Assembly (NCBI GenBank): GCA_927911695.1
Contig: CAKMQO010000193.1
Span: 1-9,896 of the forward strand
Direction: 5' to 3'
Origin: an uncultured Gemella sp.
Lineage (GTDB): Bacteria > Bacillota > Bacilli > Staphylococcales > Gemellaceae
Length of the DNA stretch: 9,896 bases
A program made the translations under genes and the position numbers. Shown here in pieces: positions 1 through 6,746 of this stretch; position 1 is the stretch's first letter; each line of letters begins with the position of its first letter. The notes below the pieces were generated by a model. It was not told the DNA's origin, made no database searches, and saw nothing but the letters and a program-made list of their open reading frames with translations.

Positions 1-40
1 ATTTCGAAGAAACAAGATTTTGTCGAGTCATCCCCGCATA

Positions 41-92
41 GTTTATTAGATATCTAAAAGCTTTTATAAAACGAATTTAGATATCAATAAAC
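41..92. repeat. Imperfect inverted repeat (17-bp arms)
   Basis: The arms are 41-58 and 76-92. They pair over 17 bp with one bulged A and a 17-base loop. The left arm contains TTAGATATCTAA, itself a palindrome. There is no T-run on either side, so it is not a standard terminator. Its role is unknown; it could be a protein-binding site, a mobile-element relic or the 3' hairpin of a gene beyond the edge. No gene can be supported in 1-216: three plus-strand frames are open for the first 36-54 bases, but none is recognisable. Confidence 0.5.
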
Positions 93-157
93 ACTGTATC
101 TATGAGTTTTCATATAAACCTTATTAAAATTTAGGGCTTTCGGGGCAGCTCCGATAG

Positions 158-202
158 AAAAAGACTTAACAAAATTAATTTCAAAACTAATTTTGTTAAG
201 TC
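158..202 (-). terminator. Intrinsic terminator of the ydcF-like gene
   Basis: A perfect 15-bp stem (163-177 with 188-202, arm GACTTAACAAAATTA) has a 10-base loop. Read on the minus strand it is followed directly by five Ts (158-162). It starts 15 bases after the stop codon of the minus-strand gene ending at 217, as expected for a Rho-independent terminator. A second short GC-rich stem (137-143 with 151-157) follows it. Confidence 0.8.
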
Positions 203-216
203 AATCCTCTTAAACC

Positions 217-1254
217 CTAGTGATTATTAAGCCAATAATATACATTTAAAAATATAATTATGCCTACAAACAAGAATGTCAGCATCCCTAGAACTATAGC
301 GTGTATTTTTCTTTTAAAATATAGATATCCAATAAATTCTCTAATGAAGGCATTTAGCGTAAAATAGAATTTTGTCGGTGCTCCATACCCAATACATCTG
401 AAACCTAAAGTTCTTGCTTGAACTAATGCTCGGTATACATGATAATAATTCGTCACCACAGCGAAACTTTTATCAGCTGGAATAAATTTCTTTGAAAAAA
501 TAATATTTTCTTCGGTAGAAGTTGATTTATCTTCTAGAATTATATCATTCTCATTAACCCCCTGCTCAAGAGCATAGTTTTTCATTGCAAATGCTTCAGA
601 TACTATTTCATCAGGACCTTGTCCTCCCGACATAATTAGTTTACTTCCAGGATTAGCTTTATAAACTTTTATCCCTTTCTAATTCTACTAGCAAGAAGTG
701 GAGTTACCCTTCACCAATCAATCCCGCACCTAAGACCACTACATAATCAATCCTTCTCGGTAGAATATTAATAAAATTTAAAACGCTAGATACTAAGTAA
801 GACATTGCTATACACAAGAAATACAATACTACTAATCCAACATAAGAATAAAGTGCACTCAATGTTAGATTACCATAAGTATAATCAGCAACACGTGGCC
901 AATATATAAAATAACCTACGAGAAAGAAGAACGTAGCTAGACTCAGTAGATTCCCAATCCTTAATCCTTCTCTTCTAATAAGCATAAATGAATTGTATAA
1001 AAACATAATTACTACTACAATTGGCAACAGAGTGAATATTACCACCGATATAACAAGTAACACTACACCCAAATTATAAACAAACTTATTATCTGTCGCA
1101 TTATTGGTGATAAGTGCCATTACATAAAAAATAAAACTCAAAACCTGTGGCTATAAAAAATATCCCTAGAAATAAATTTCTTCTATCGAAATACAGAAAA
1201 GATAAAAATAAAAGAAAAAATATCACAAAAACTATAAACGAACCTATTAATCAT
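217..1254 (-). pseudogene. YdcF/DUF218 family membrane protein, frameshifted
   Basis: The C-terminal ~170 residues match the DUF218/YdcF family, envelope proteins of poorly known function. Visible motifs are VVVLGAGLIGEG, then SGGQGPDE, then a block with STSTEENI and VVTNYYHVYRAL, and a final membrane segment near the C-terminus. The N-terminal half is several hydrophobic helices. The likely start is ATG 1252-1254, five bases after GGGAGG and downstream of a consensus promoter. A full protein would be ~345 residues. The reading frame is broken at about four places: an extra T in the T5 run at 1227-1231, an extra T in the T6 run near 1130, a missing G near 705 (GGGTAACTCC, where GGGGTAACTCC would read GVTPLLASR), and a missing A near 676 (then KGIKVYKANPGSKLIMSGGQ). 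Correcting all four gives a continuous family-like protein. I recognise the family but not a substrate. This could be true decay or sequence error. Confidence 0.75.
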
Positions 1255-1285
1255 AAAAACCTCCCGCTTAATATATATAGTATAA

Positions 1286-1314
1286 ATTATATTGTAAACC
1301 TAGATGCGTGTCAA
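1286..1314 (-). promoter_or_regulatory. Promoter of the ydcF-like gene
   Basis: On the minus strand TTGACA (1309-1314) and TATAAT (1286-1291) are separated by exactly 17 bases, a perfect sigma-A consensus. The -10 box lies 31 bases before the ATG at 1254. A strong promoter argues that the gene was functional recently. Confidence 0.85.
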
Positions 1315-1342
1315 TTACACCTATAGCTTTCTCTTGTGTCCA

Positions 1343-1430
1343 ACTCGCAATAAATATAAAAACGAGTAATATTAGATTTAACTATCGAAAGTTGTAATTT
1401 TTCTCAACTTTACGATTAAAGCGTAATCTA
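1343..1430. other. Hairpins between ABC gene and ydcF-like gene
   Basis: One nested structure has an outer TAGATT/AATCTA pair (1373-1378, 1425-1430) and an inner TCGAAAGTTG stem (1385-1394) pairing with 1405-1415 around one bulged A. A second small stem, ACTCG/CGAGT, sits at 1343-1347 and 1363-1367. They begin just downstream of the ABC gene stop on the minus strand and may end or stabilise its transcript, although the T-run expected of a canonical terminator is not adjacent. Confidence 0.4.
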
Positions 1431-1449
1431 CTATTCCTCATATTATTTT

Positions 1450-3776
1450 TTATTCAGTTCTTAACGCTTCGACTGGATCCTTCTTCGCAGCTATTCTCGA
1501 TGGAATGATACTAGCTATAAGTGTTAATATCAAACTAAGCAATATTAATCCAATTGACGATTGAGCATTTAGCGATGCTGTAAATGCTTCGACTTTTAGC
1601 GCCTTAGCAATACTTCCACTTATTGGAACAGATAAAAGCATAGTCACCGCTACACCTACAGCACCAGAAATAAATCCGATCAACCCTGCTTCTGCGATAA
1701 AAATTCTTGTAATATCTTTTTTTCGAGCACCGATTGCACGGAGAATTCCGATTTCCTTCGTTCTTTCTACTACAGATACATACGTTAGTATCCCTATCAT
1801 AATAGATGATACAATTAACGATATTCCCGCAAAAGCTGATAATATTAATGAAATTGTATTAATCATCTGCGACATAATCGTCGTCATTTGCTTAGCTAAA
1901 TCTGCATATGTGATACTATACTTGTGATAATCTGAGCTATCCGGACCATATTTATTCGCTACTTTATTATTAAAATCATTAATAACTTCCGCTATTTTAT
2001 CACGATCATTGAAAGATTTCGGATAAATATTAATTGCACTCGGAGCAGTTTTTGCTCCTAAAGTTGCCAGAATTTGTTCCGCTGTATCACTATCCATCTT
2101 CTGATTAGTTATAATATTTCTAGTTTTGTCTTTTTCTTGAGCTACTACGATATCTGACTTCGCTTCTTTTTCAATCATCGCTTTTTGTAAAACTCTTGTG
2201 TAACCAATCGTCATCTGAGGTCTAGTAAAACTATCTTTAGCTTTTAATATAGCTACGACTTTAACCTTAGTTCCTGCATCATACATTTTTGCATCAACAT
2301 CACGAGGAACGAATCTATCACCTAATTTTCTGTAATAATTGTTATTTTCTATTACACTAAACTCTTTTCCTATCACATTTTCATACTTAACCTTTTTATT
2401 TTCATCAAATCCTAGAGCTTTTATCGTAGCTTTATCGATTTCATTATTCTTCGCAGTAAATAACACAACTTCATTATCACTAGGATATTCGAAATTATCT
2501 TTAGATGATTTCACCACTTCATATTGATTCATAATTAGGTTCTTATCTTCTGGTAATACGCCGAAAATATTATCATTCAATGAAGTTTGTTCTTGTTTTG
2601 CAGCTACAACATCACCTTTTGTATTTTTAGTTAATGCTTGTAATTTATAACCTTCTGCAAAATCAATCGCAGAGTAATAATCCTTCGCATTATTTTGAAT
2701 ATATTTTATAAATGTTTCTCCATTCCCTAATGAATCAACAGAGTATAAATTTCTATGCACGTCTCGACGTGATTTTGGTACTAATTCTGAGCCATTAGAG
2801 TCCTTTTCTGAATTGTCATCATCAACACTTAACCCAAAATTCACCTGATTCGCACTTATCATAATCGGCATTGACAATAAATTCTCATTTTGCATTGTTT
2901 GAATATACTTATCCATCCCCGATGAAATAGCTAATACTAGACCGATGCTAATAATCCCTATACTGCTCGCAACAACCGTCATAAACGTACGGAACTTCTT
3001 CGTAAGTAGGTTCTTAAAACTAGATTTAATCGCACTATTAAATGCCATAGCAGTTTTCTTCAAAGCAAAACCATTATCAGCAACTTCTCCAGCTACGTAC
3101 GGATTTGTATCTTCTTGAATCTCACCATCTTTAACTCGTACTATTCTATCACTGTACTCTTTTGCCAGTTCCGGATTATGTGTCACCATTATAACCAACT
3201 TCGTCTTGCTTATTTCTTTAATAAGTTCCATAATTTGAACACTAGTCTTACTGTCTAACGCTCCTGTAGGTTCATCAGCAAGAATAATCTTTGGATCGGT
3301 TACTAATGCACGAGCAATCGCCACCCTCTGCATCTGTCCTCCAGAAAGTTGATTAGGTTTTTTATACAGATGCTCCGCTAATCCAACATCTTCCAGTACT
3401 TTTTTCGCCTTCTCATCATTTTCTGCATTTGACTGACCTGAGATAGATAAAGCTAATTTTACATTTTCAATAACACTTAAATGAGATATTAAATTATAAC
3501 TTTGAAAGACAAAACCTATAGTCCCATTTCTATAACTATCCCAATCTCTATCTTTAAACTCTTTAGTAGAACGCCCCATAAGAGACATATCACCAGATGT
3601 ATATTTATCTAAACCACCTATGATGTTTAATAACGTTGTTTTTCCACTTCCACTTGCTCCTAAAAATCGAGACAAATTCATTTTTTTCTAAAAATGAATA
3701 TTTACAAAATTTTTAGTACTTCTACTTCACTATCACCAGTATTATACTTCTTAACTATATTTTTAAGCTCTAACAC
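1450..3776 (-). CDS. Fused ABC ATPase/FtsX-type permease, 5' end frameshifted
   Basis: The uninterrupted frame runs 3681-1450 (743 residues). The ATPase comes first: Walker [10 protein letters not shown] (8-16), Q-loop Q60, signature LSGGQ (112-116), Walker B IILADE (132-137), H-loop H168. It is followed by a FtsX/MacB-like permease: one helix (~233-254), an extracytoplasmic domain of ~350 residues, then three helices (~608-635, 662-690, 708-728) with the conserved coupling segment [14 protein letters not shown]. MacB-like proteins of this layout export peptides, toxins or lipoproteins, or sense envelope stress; the substrate here is unknown. The true start is probably GTG 3774-3776, seven bases after AGGAGG (3784-3789), reading [22 protein letters not shown] with the A-loop tyrosine. 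Between 3714 and 3662 the frame is lost at four homopolymers and resumes at GASGSGKTT. As written, only the shortened protein lacking the A-loop strand could be made, from ATG 3681. Confidence 0.85.
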
Positions 3777-3845
3777 TCTATGTCCTCCTAATTTATTATT
3801 AGACAAACTTAAACTTTTCTTTACATAAAACTTCTCGTGTATGTA

Positions 3846-3874
3846 ATTATAGCATACAATATATCCCCATTAAA
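3846..3874 (-). promoter_or_regulatory. Candidate promoter of the ABC transporter gene
   Basis: Minus-strand TATAAT (3846-3851) carries an upstream TG (extended -10, TGCTATAAT). The -35 at 17-base spacing is TTTAAT (3869-3874), a weak match. It lies ~70 bases before the GTG start. The -10 is embedded in a TGTATG/CATACA inverted repeat (3838-3858). Confidence 0.55.
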
Positions 3875-3908
3875 AGAATACTCTCTTCTAAGAATACATG
3901 TATGCTAT
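3849..3908. repeat. Inverted ATAGCATACA/TGTATGCTAT repeat with inner direct repeats
   Basis: Perfect 10-bp arms lie at 3849-3858 and 3899-3908. The left arm overlaps the extended -10 of the ABC promoter. Between them AAGAATAC occurs twice in direct orientation (3874-3881 and 3890-3897, 16-bp period). This could be a regulator site upstream of the transporter or a hairpin at the end of sdpI; the sequence does not decide. Confidence 0.4.
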
Positions 3909-3920
3909 CGATGATGATTA

Positions 3921-4538
3921 CTAACCTTTATACTTTTTAACCAAGTAAAAAGGTAAAACTGCAGAGGTAATTGCAGAAATAACTATTAAAACTAACGCTA
4001 CTGTTGAACTAAAGAATCCACTAATAAATATAGCAACTCCACTAAAGGTCATAAGCAATGCATAGGCTCTAATCACTTTTTGCTCATTGACACCTTTTTT
4101 CTAAACCAAAAAGATTAAAATTGTATTTTCCCCAAAATTCTTTTTTTAGGCAGATAGTTACCAAGTACAATAAACAATATCCCGATAACAAGAGCTGTTA
4201 ATTTCGTTACATTAAAATTATTATCTAAGGCATAAGCTATTAGACCACCTTGAACTAGGACACTTATTATAGGAGTAATCCCCTTAATTATTAGCGCACC
4301 TTTTTTCGGAGTTTTATCAAAATCTACAACTAATGAAATTATAACCTGAACTATAGCAAAGAATATAGGAAGTTCGACAATCGCACGAGTTTTACTCACA
4401 AAATTATCTGACTCTCCGCTAACATTGAAATGCACAGCTATTTGTTCAGGTAATACATCATAATAATAAACTCCTATTAATATCGGCAATAAACAAATAG
4501 CAACACCTAGAAACAAACTTTTTTTTATCTACTCTCAT
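3921..4538 (-). pseudogene. sdpI: SdpI-like immunity membrane protein, frameshifted
   Basis: Start ATG 4536-4538 lies 8 bases after an AGGAGG site and overlaps the end of the sdpR-like gene by 14 bases, a typical coupled pair. The 618-base span equals ~205 residues, close to B. subtilis SdpI (207). The middle frame shows the DUF1648 signature: a first helix, then YYDVLPEQIAVHFNVSGESD, then three more helices, ending in GNYLPK, the usual entry to the SdpI C-terminal domain. A further hydrophobic helix pair ending VLPFYLVKKYKG reads in another frame down to the stop at 3921. Frame breaks lie in the A8 run just after the start (reads MRVDKKK, one A too many) and between about 4135 and 4090; the exact bases of the latter are ambiguous. 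SdpI in B. subtilis protects against the SDP peptide toxin and sequesters SdpR at the membrane. No sdpABC toxin genes are in the window. Confidence 0.7.
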
Positions 4539-4797
4539 TGTCTTTTCCTCCTAAACCATAGATCCAAACCAGAACTTCTTCGAATACACTAGCATTCAAT
4601 TCATAGTATATAAAATTCTTATGTCTAGATTCTAATATTAAACCTGCTTTTTTTAATTGTGTTAGATGATAAGATACAGTCGCCCCAGATAGATTAAATT
4701 CCGAGGCTAATTCCCCTGCACTTTTCTTCTCTTCTTTCAACATTTCTAATATATTTCTTCTTACCGGATCAGATATCGCCTTTAAAGTTTCACTCAT
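4525..4797 (-). CDS. sdpR: SdpR-like ArsR-family transcriptional repressor
   Basis: This intact 90-residue winged helix protein has an N-terminal helix with ISDPVRRNILEML, a helix-turn-helix around 27-55 (SAGELASEFNLSGATVSYHL, then LKKAGLI), and a wing ending IYYELN. The ELCVCDL-type metal site of ArsR/SmtB metal sensors is absent, which fits the SdpR/autorepressor branch. The start ATG 4795-4797 follows GAGGTGAT, a perfect anti-16S match, at a slightly long 9-11 base spacing. It overlaps the sdpI-like gene, the order seen in the B. subtilis sdpRI operon, where SdpR represses its own operon until SdpI captures it. Two palindromic operators flank its promoter, so autoregulation is strongly suggested. 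The gene symbol is by family and context, not proven orthology. Confidence 0.85.
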   Translation of the reverse strand: MSETLKAISDPVRRNILEMLKEEKKSAGELASEFNLSGATVSYHLTQLKKAGLILESRHKNFIYYELNASVFEEVLVWIYGLGGKDNESR

Positions 4798-4842
4798 CCC
4801 ATGTATATCACCTCTTTTTATTGCATATCGCGAACTACAATT

Positions 4843-4866
4843 CTATTTAGATATCTTTCTAAATAG
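4843..4866. promoter_or_regulatory. Proximal SdpR-type operator
   Basis: The 24-bp palindrome is CTATTTAGA-N6-TCTAAATAG, with 9-bp arms. On the minus strand it begins immediately after the -10 box, covering the transcription start. It shares both half-sites and their spacing with the distal copy at 4899-4922, and the centres are 56 bp apart. Confidence 0.75.
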
Positions 4867-4895
4867 ATTATAACTCTACCATATTTTAAAGTCAA
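4867..4895 (-). promoter_or_regulatory. sdpRI promoter
   Basis: Minus-strand TTGACT (4890-4895) and TATAAT (4867-4872) with 17-base spacing form a near-perfect sigma-A promoter. The distal palindrome overlaps the TTG of the -35 box, and the proximal palindrome abuts the -10 box. Confidence 0.85.
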
Positions 4896-4928
4896 GAACT
4901 ATTTAGAAAAATTTCTAAATAGTTCTTG
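4893..4928. promoter_or_regulatory. Distal SdpR-type operator (36-bp perfect palindrome)
   Basis: Perfect 17-bp arms (CAAGAACTATTTAGAAA and its complement) are separated by AA. The inner 24 bp (4899-4922) have the same CTATTTAGA/TCTAAATAG half-sites as the proximal operator. It overlaps the -35 box of the sdpRI promoter. With no T-run in the sdpR direction it is better explained as a protein site than a terminator. Confidence 0.75.
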
Positions 4929-5061
4929 GAATTTGTTTAAAACACGCTAACAACTGTACTATAAATTACAATATTTTTATAATCGTATTTTTAATAAATA
5001 TAATAATATTTATCTTTAATACTTTTTATATTAATATCTTTTTTTAAATCAATCTCTTTAC

Positions 5062-5075
5062 TAAAAACGTTTTCA
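5062..5075. promoter_or_regulatory. cre-like box upstream of ldhD
   Basis: TAAAAACGTTTTCA differs at one position from the TGNAANCGNNNNCA catabolite-responsive consensus and has a 10-bp palindromic core AAAACGTTTT. It lies ~125 bp upstream of the predicted ldhD start point. It could serve CcpA or another LacI-family regulator. Confidence 0.45.
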
Positions 5076-5109
5076 CCTAATATTTTCAAACAAATATCAA
5101 CAGAATAAT

Positions 5110-5125
5110 GTTGTAAGCGTATTAT
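5110..5125 (+). promoter_or_regulatory. GTTGTAAGCGT box, upstream copy
   Basis: This is a direct repeat of the 11-mer GTTGTAAGCGT, also present at 5198-5208, starting 88 bp apart. The 5' half fits a cre site (TGTAAGCG) but the 3' half does not. It sits ~40 bp upstream of the ldhD -35 box. Confidence 0.4.
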
Positions 5126-5165
5126 TTTTATTAAATATATTTTCTGTATTATTTTTTACCCTATG

Positions 5166-5193
5166 TTGACATAATTTATTTTTCTGTTAAAAT
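5166..5193 (+). promoter_or_regulatory. ldhD promoter
   Basis: TTGACA (5166-5171) and TAAAAT (5188-5193) are separated by 16 bases. The predicted start point is near 5200, giving a ~140-base untranslated leader. Confidence 0.75.
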
Positions 5194-5197
5194 AAGA

Positions 5198-5213
5198 GTT
5201 GTAAGCGTTATCT
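5198..5213 (+). promoter_or_regulatory. cre-like box on the ldhD start point
   Basis: TGTAAGCGTTATCT (5200-5213) matches 13 of 14 positions of TGNAANCGNNNNCA. It covers the predicted transcription start, a position from which CcpA usually represses. This is the best-placed of the three boxes. Confidence 0.5.
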
Positions 5214-5244
5214 ATTATATGTTGCTACTTTTAGTAATGTTATG

Positions 5245-5314
5245 TTTTAGCTGAATACTAGATATTACTACCCATATATTTAATACAATATCCTAATCTA
5301 ATATTCAGCTAAAA
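5245..5314 (+). promoter_or_regulatory. Long hairpin in the ldhD leader
   Basis: TTTTAGCTGAATA (5245-5257) pairs perfectly with 5302-5314, and the stem continues after one C/A mismatch (TAGAT/ATCTA). The inner part is AT-rich. It ends ~13 bases before the AAAAGGAG ribosome site and has no following T-run, so it is not a terminator. It may stabilise the mRNA or tune translation. Confidence 0.55.
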
Positions 5315-5341
5315 TATAAAAAAATTAAAAGGAGATTCATT

Positions 5342-6340
5342 ATGAAATTAGCACTATTTAACTTGAGAGAAGACGAAAGACCATTTGTCGATGCATGGTT
5401 AAAAGAACATCCAGAGGTGGAAGTTGATCTACATGAAGGGGAGCTTCAAGCAGAAACAAAACACCTATTAGAAGGGAAACAAGGAGCAGTAATGTTCCAA
5501 AATAGACCTTTTGCTAAAGAAGTTTACGACTATGCAAAAGAGCAAGGTGTAAAAGTTATCGCAAACAGAATGGCTGGATTCGATATTTACGATATAAAAT
5601 ATATGCGTGAATTAGGAATTAGCATGACAAACGTCCCACGTTACTCGCCTAACGCAATTGCTGAACACGTTGTTACAACTGTTTTATACATAAGCAGAAA
5701 TATTAGAAAAATTTTAAATAACGTTGAGAGACATGATTTCACATGGAATAAAAACATTATTTCTCGCGAACTTAGAACACTTACTGTAGGTGTCCTTGGA
5801 ACAGGGAACATTGGACGTCAAGCAGCAACTTTATTTAAAGGATTAGGTTGTAAAGTTATCGGTTATGACTTATACCCTTCTGATGCAGCTCGTGAAGTAT
5901 TAACATATGTTGACAGCATCGATGAATTATTAGCTCAATCTGACGTAGTTACACTTCATGTTCCTGCTACAAAAGAATATACTCACATGGTGAATGATGA
6001 ATTCTTTAGCAAAATGAAAGACGGATCTATCTTCGCTAATGCCGCTCGTGGTATTCTTGTTGATACTAAAGCTGTTATTCGTGCGCTTGACAGTGGTAAG
6101 CTACTAGGAGCTAGTCTTGACGTATATGAAAACGAAGGAAATTACGTTCCTAAAGACTTCTCAAATAAAGAATTCGACGATAAATTAATGCAAGAATTAA
6201 TTGATAGAGACGATATAGTCTACACACCACACACTGCCTTCTACACTGAAACAGCAGTTAAAAACCTTGTAGAAGGAGCTTTAAATGCTGCAGTAGAAGT
6301 AATAACTACTGGAGACTCTCCTAATATTGTTAATAGATAA
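5342..6340 (+). CDS. ldhD: D-lactate dehydrogenase
   Basis: The 332-residue cytosolic enzyme reduces pyruvate to D-lactate with NADH, closing the redox balance of glycolysis. The family is the D-2-hydroxyacid dehydrogenases. Features in order: catalytic-domain N-terminus; AGFD (78-81); PRYSPNAIAEH (99-109); Rossmann fold GVLGTGNIGR (150-159) with D176 as the NAD-selecting acidic residue; LHVPAT (205-210); AARG with catalytic R236; LDVYENEG containing D260 and E265; and PHTAF with catalytic H297 and F300. R236, E265 and H297 form the expected catalytic triad. The length is typical (~330). The ATG follows AAAAGGAG at 7 bases. Aromatic F300 and the overall pattern favour D-LDH over vancomycin-type VanH or hydroxyisocaproate dehydrogenase, but close relatives cannot be fully excluded. 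It is monocistronic, with its own promoter and terminator. Confidence 0.9.
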   Translation: MKLALFNLREDERPFVDAWLKEHPEVEVDLHEGELQAETKHLLEGKQGAVMFQNRPFAKEVYDYAKEQGVKVIANRMAGFDIYDIKYMRELGISMTNVPRYSPNAIAEHVVTTVLYISRNIRKILNNVERHDFTWNKNIISRELRTLTVGVLGTGNIGRQAATLFKGLGCKVIGYDLYPSDAAREVLTYVDSIDELLAQSDVVTLHVPATKEYTHMVNDEFFSKMKDGSIFANAARGILVDTKAVIRALDSGKLLGASLDVYENEGNYVPKDFSNKEFDDKLMQELIDRDDIVYTPHTAFYTETAVKNLVEGALNAAVEVITTGDSPNIVNR

Positions 6341-6372
6341 TTTCATATCATATTTTATAAAATAGAGACTAA

Positions 6373-6451
6373 CCGTTTCACACAATACGGATTCTATATT
6401 ATGAATCCGGAGAGTTTGTAGATACTAATATAGACCATCTACCAACTACGG
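6373..6451 (+). promoter_or_regulatory. Junction-like RNA fold in the ldhD 3' region
   Basis: CCGT (6373-6376) can close with ACGG (6448-6451) around two hairpins: CGGATTC/GAATCCG (6388-6394, 6403-6409) and GTTTGTAGAT/ATCTACCAAC (6414-6423, 6437-6446, one mismatch). The closing ACGG shares two Gs with the 5' arm of the following terminator, and CCGT can alternatively pair with the ACGG at 6387-6390. I do not recognise a known riboswitch class. Confidence 0.35.
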
Positions 6452-6505
6452 AGCAACTCGAAAATTTGATTAACTAAAATCAAATTTTTCAGTTGCTCCT
6501 TTTTT
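6450..6505 (+). terminator. Intrinsic terminator after ldhD
   Basis: GGAGCAACT (6450-6458) pairs with 6491-6499, and AAAATTTGATT (6461-6471) with 6478-6488, giving 20 bp with a 2x2 internal loop and a six-base loop. Six Ts follow (6500-6505). It lies 110 bases after the ldhD stop codon. Confidence 0.9.
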
Positions 6506-6658
6506 ATAATCTTATATTTTATAAATGCCATTATCTGTAAGTTTGCATATTCTAAATATTTTTACTTATTCTTTAAATCTCAACTTTCATAATTGTATAT
6601 ACAAAAATAAATATAAGACAATATTTCTTCCTTTTAAGATTAAAGCGTTCTCTTACAT

Positions 6659-6740
6659 TTGACAAATGGCTATAATTTGCTAAAATTAAATTGTAAACAG
6701 TTAGTAAGATAATTTTATCATTAAAATATTTTGGTATAAT
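6659..6740 (+). promoter_or_regulatory. Candidate promoters of an orphan plus-strand transcript
   Basis: Two candidates lie in tandem. TTGACA (6659-6664) with TAAAAT (6681-6686) has 16-base spacing. TATAAT (6735-6740) is preceded by TTGG, giving an extended -10 with a weak -35. Both point into a region without genes. In AT-rich DNA such matches can be fortuitous. Confidence 0.4.
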
Positions 6741-6746
6741 TAATAT

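Larger units (their letters stand above)
4929..5165. other. AT-rich divergent intergenic stretch
   Basis: No gene is visible between the divergent sdpR and ldhD promoters. The sequence is very AT-rich, with one AT-only 8-bp hairpin (4994-5001 with 5006-5013) and cre-like boxes at 5062-5075 and 5112-5125 described separately. Confidence 0.6.

Noticed and set aside
1..57. Possible C-terminal end of a plus-strand gene (stop TAA 55-57), or a minus-strand start MTRQNLVSSK
   Set aside because: All three plus frames are open for 36-54 bases and none gives a recognisable protein; too short to support.
2339..2527. Plus-strand open frame inside the ABC transporter gene
   Set aside because: It is antisense to a clear coding region, with no ribosome site; a shadow frame.
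5245..5314. T-box or attenuator upstream of ldhD
   Set aside because: No TGGNACCGCG T-box sequence and no T-run after the hairpin.
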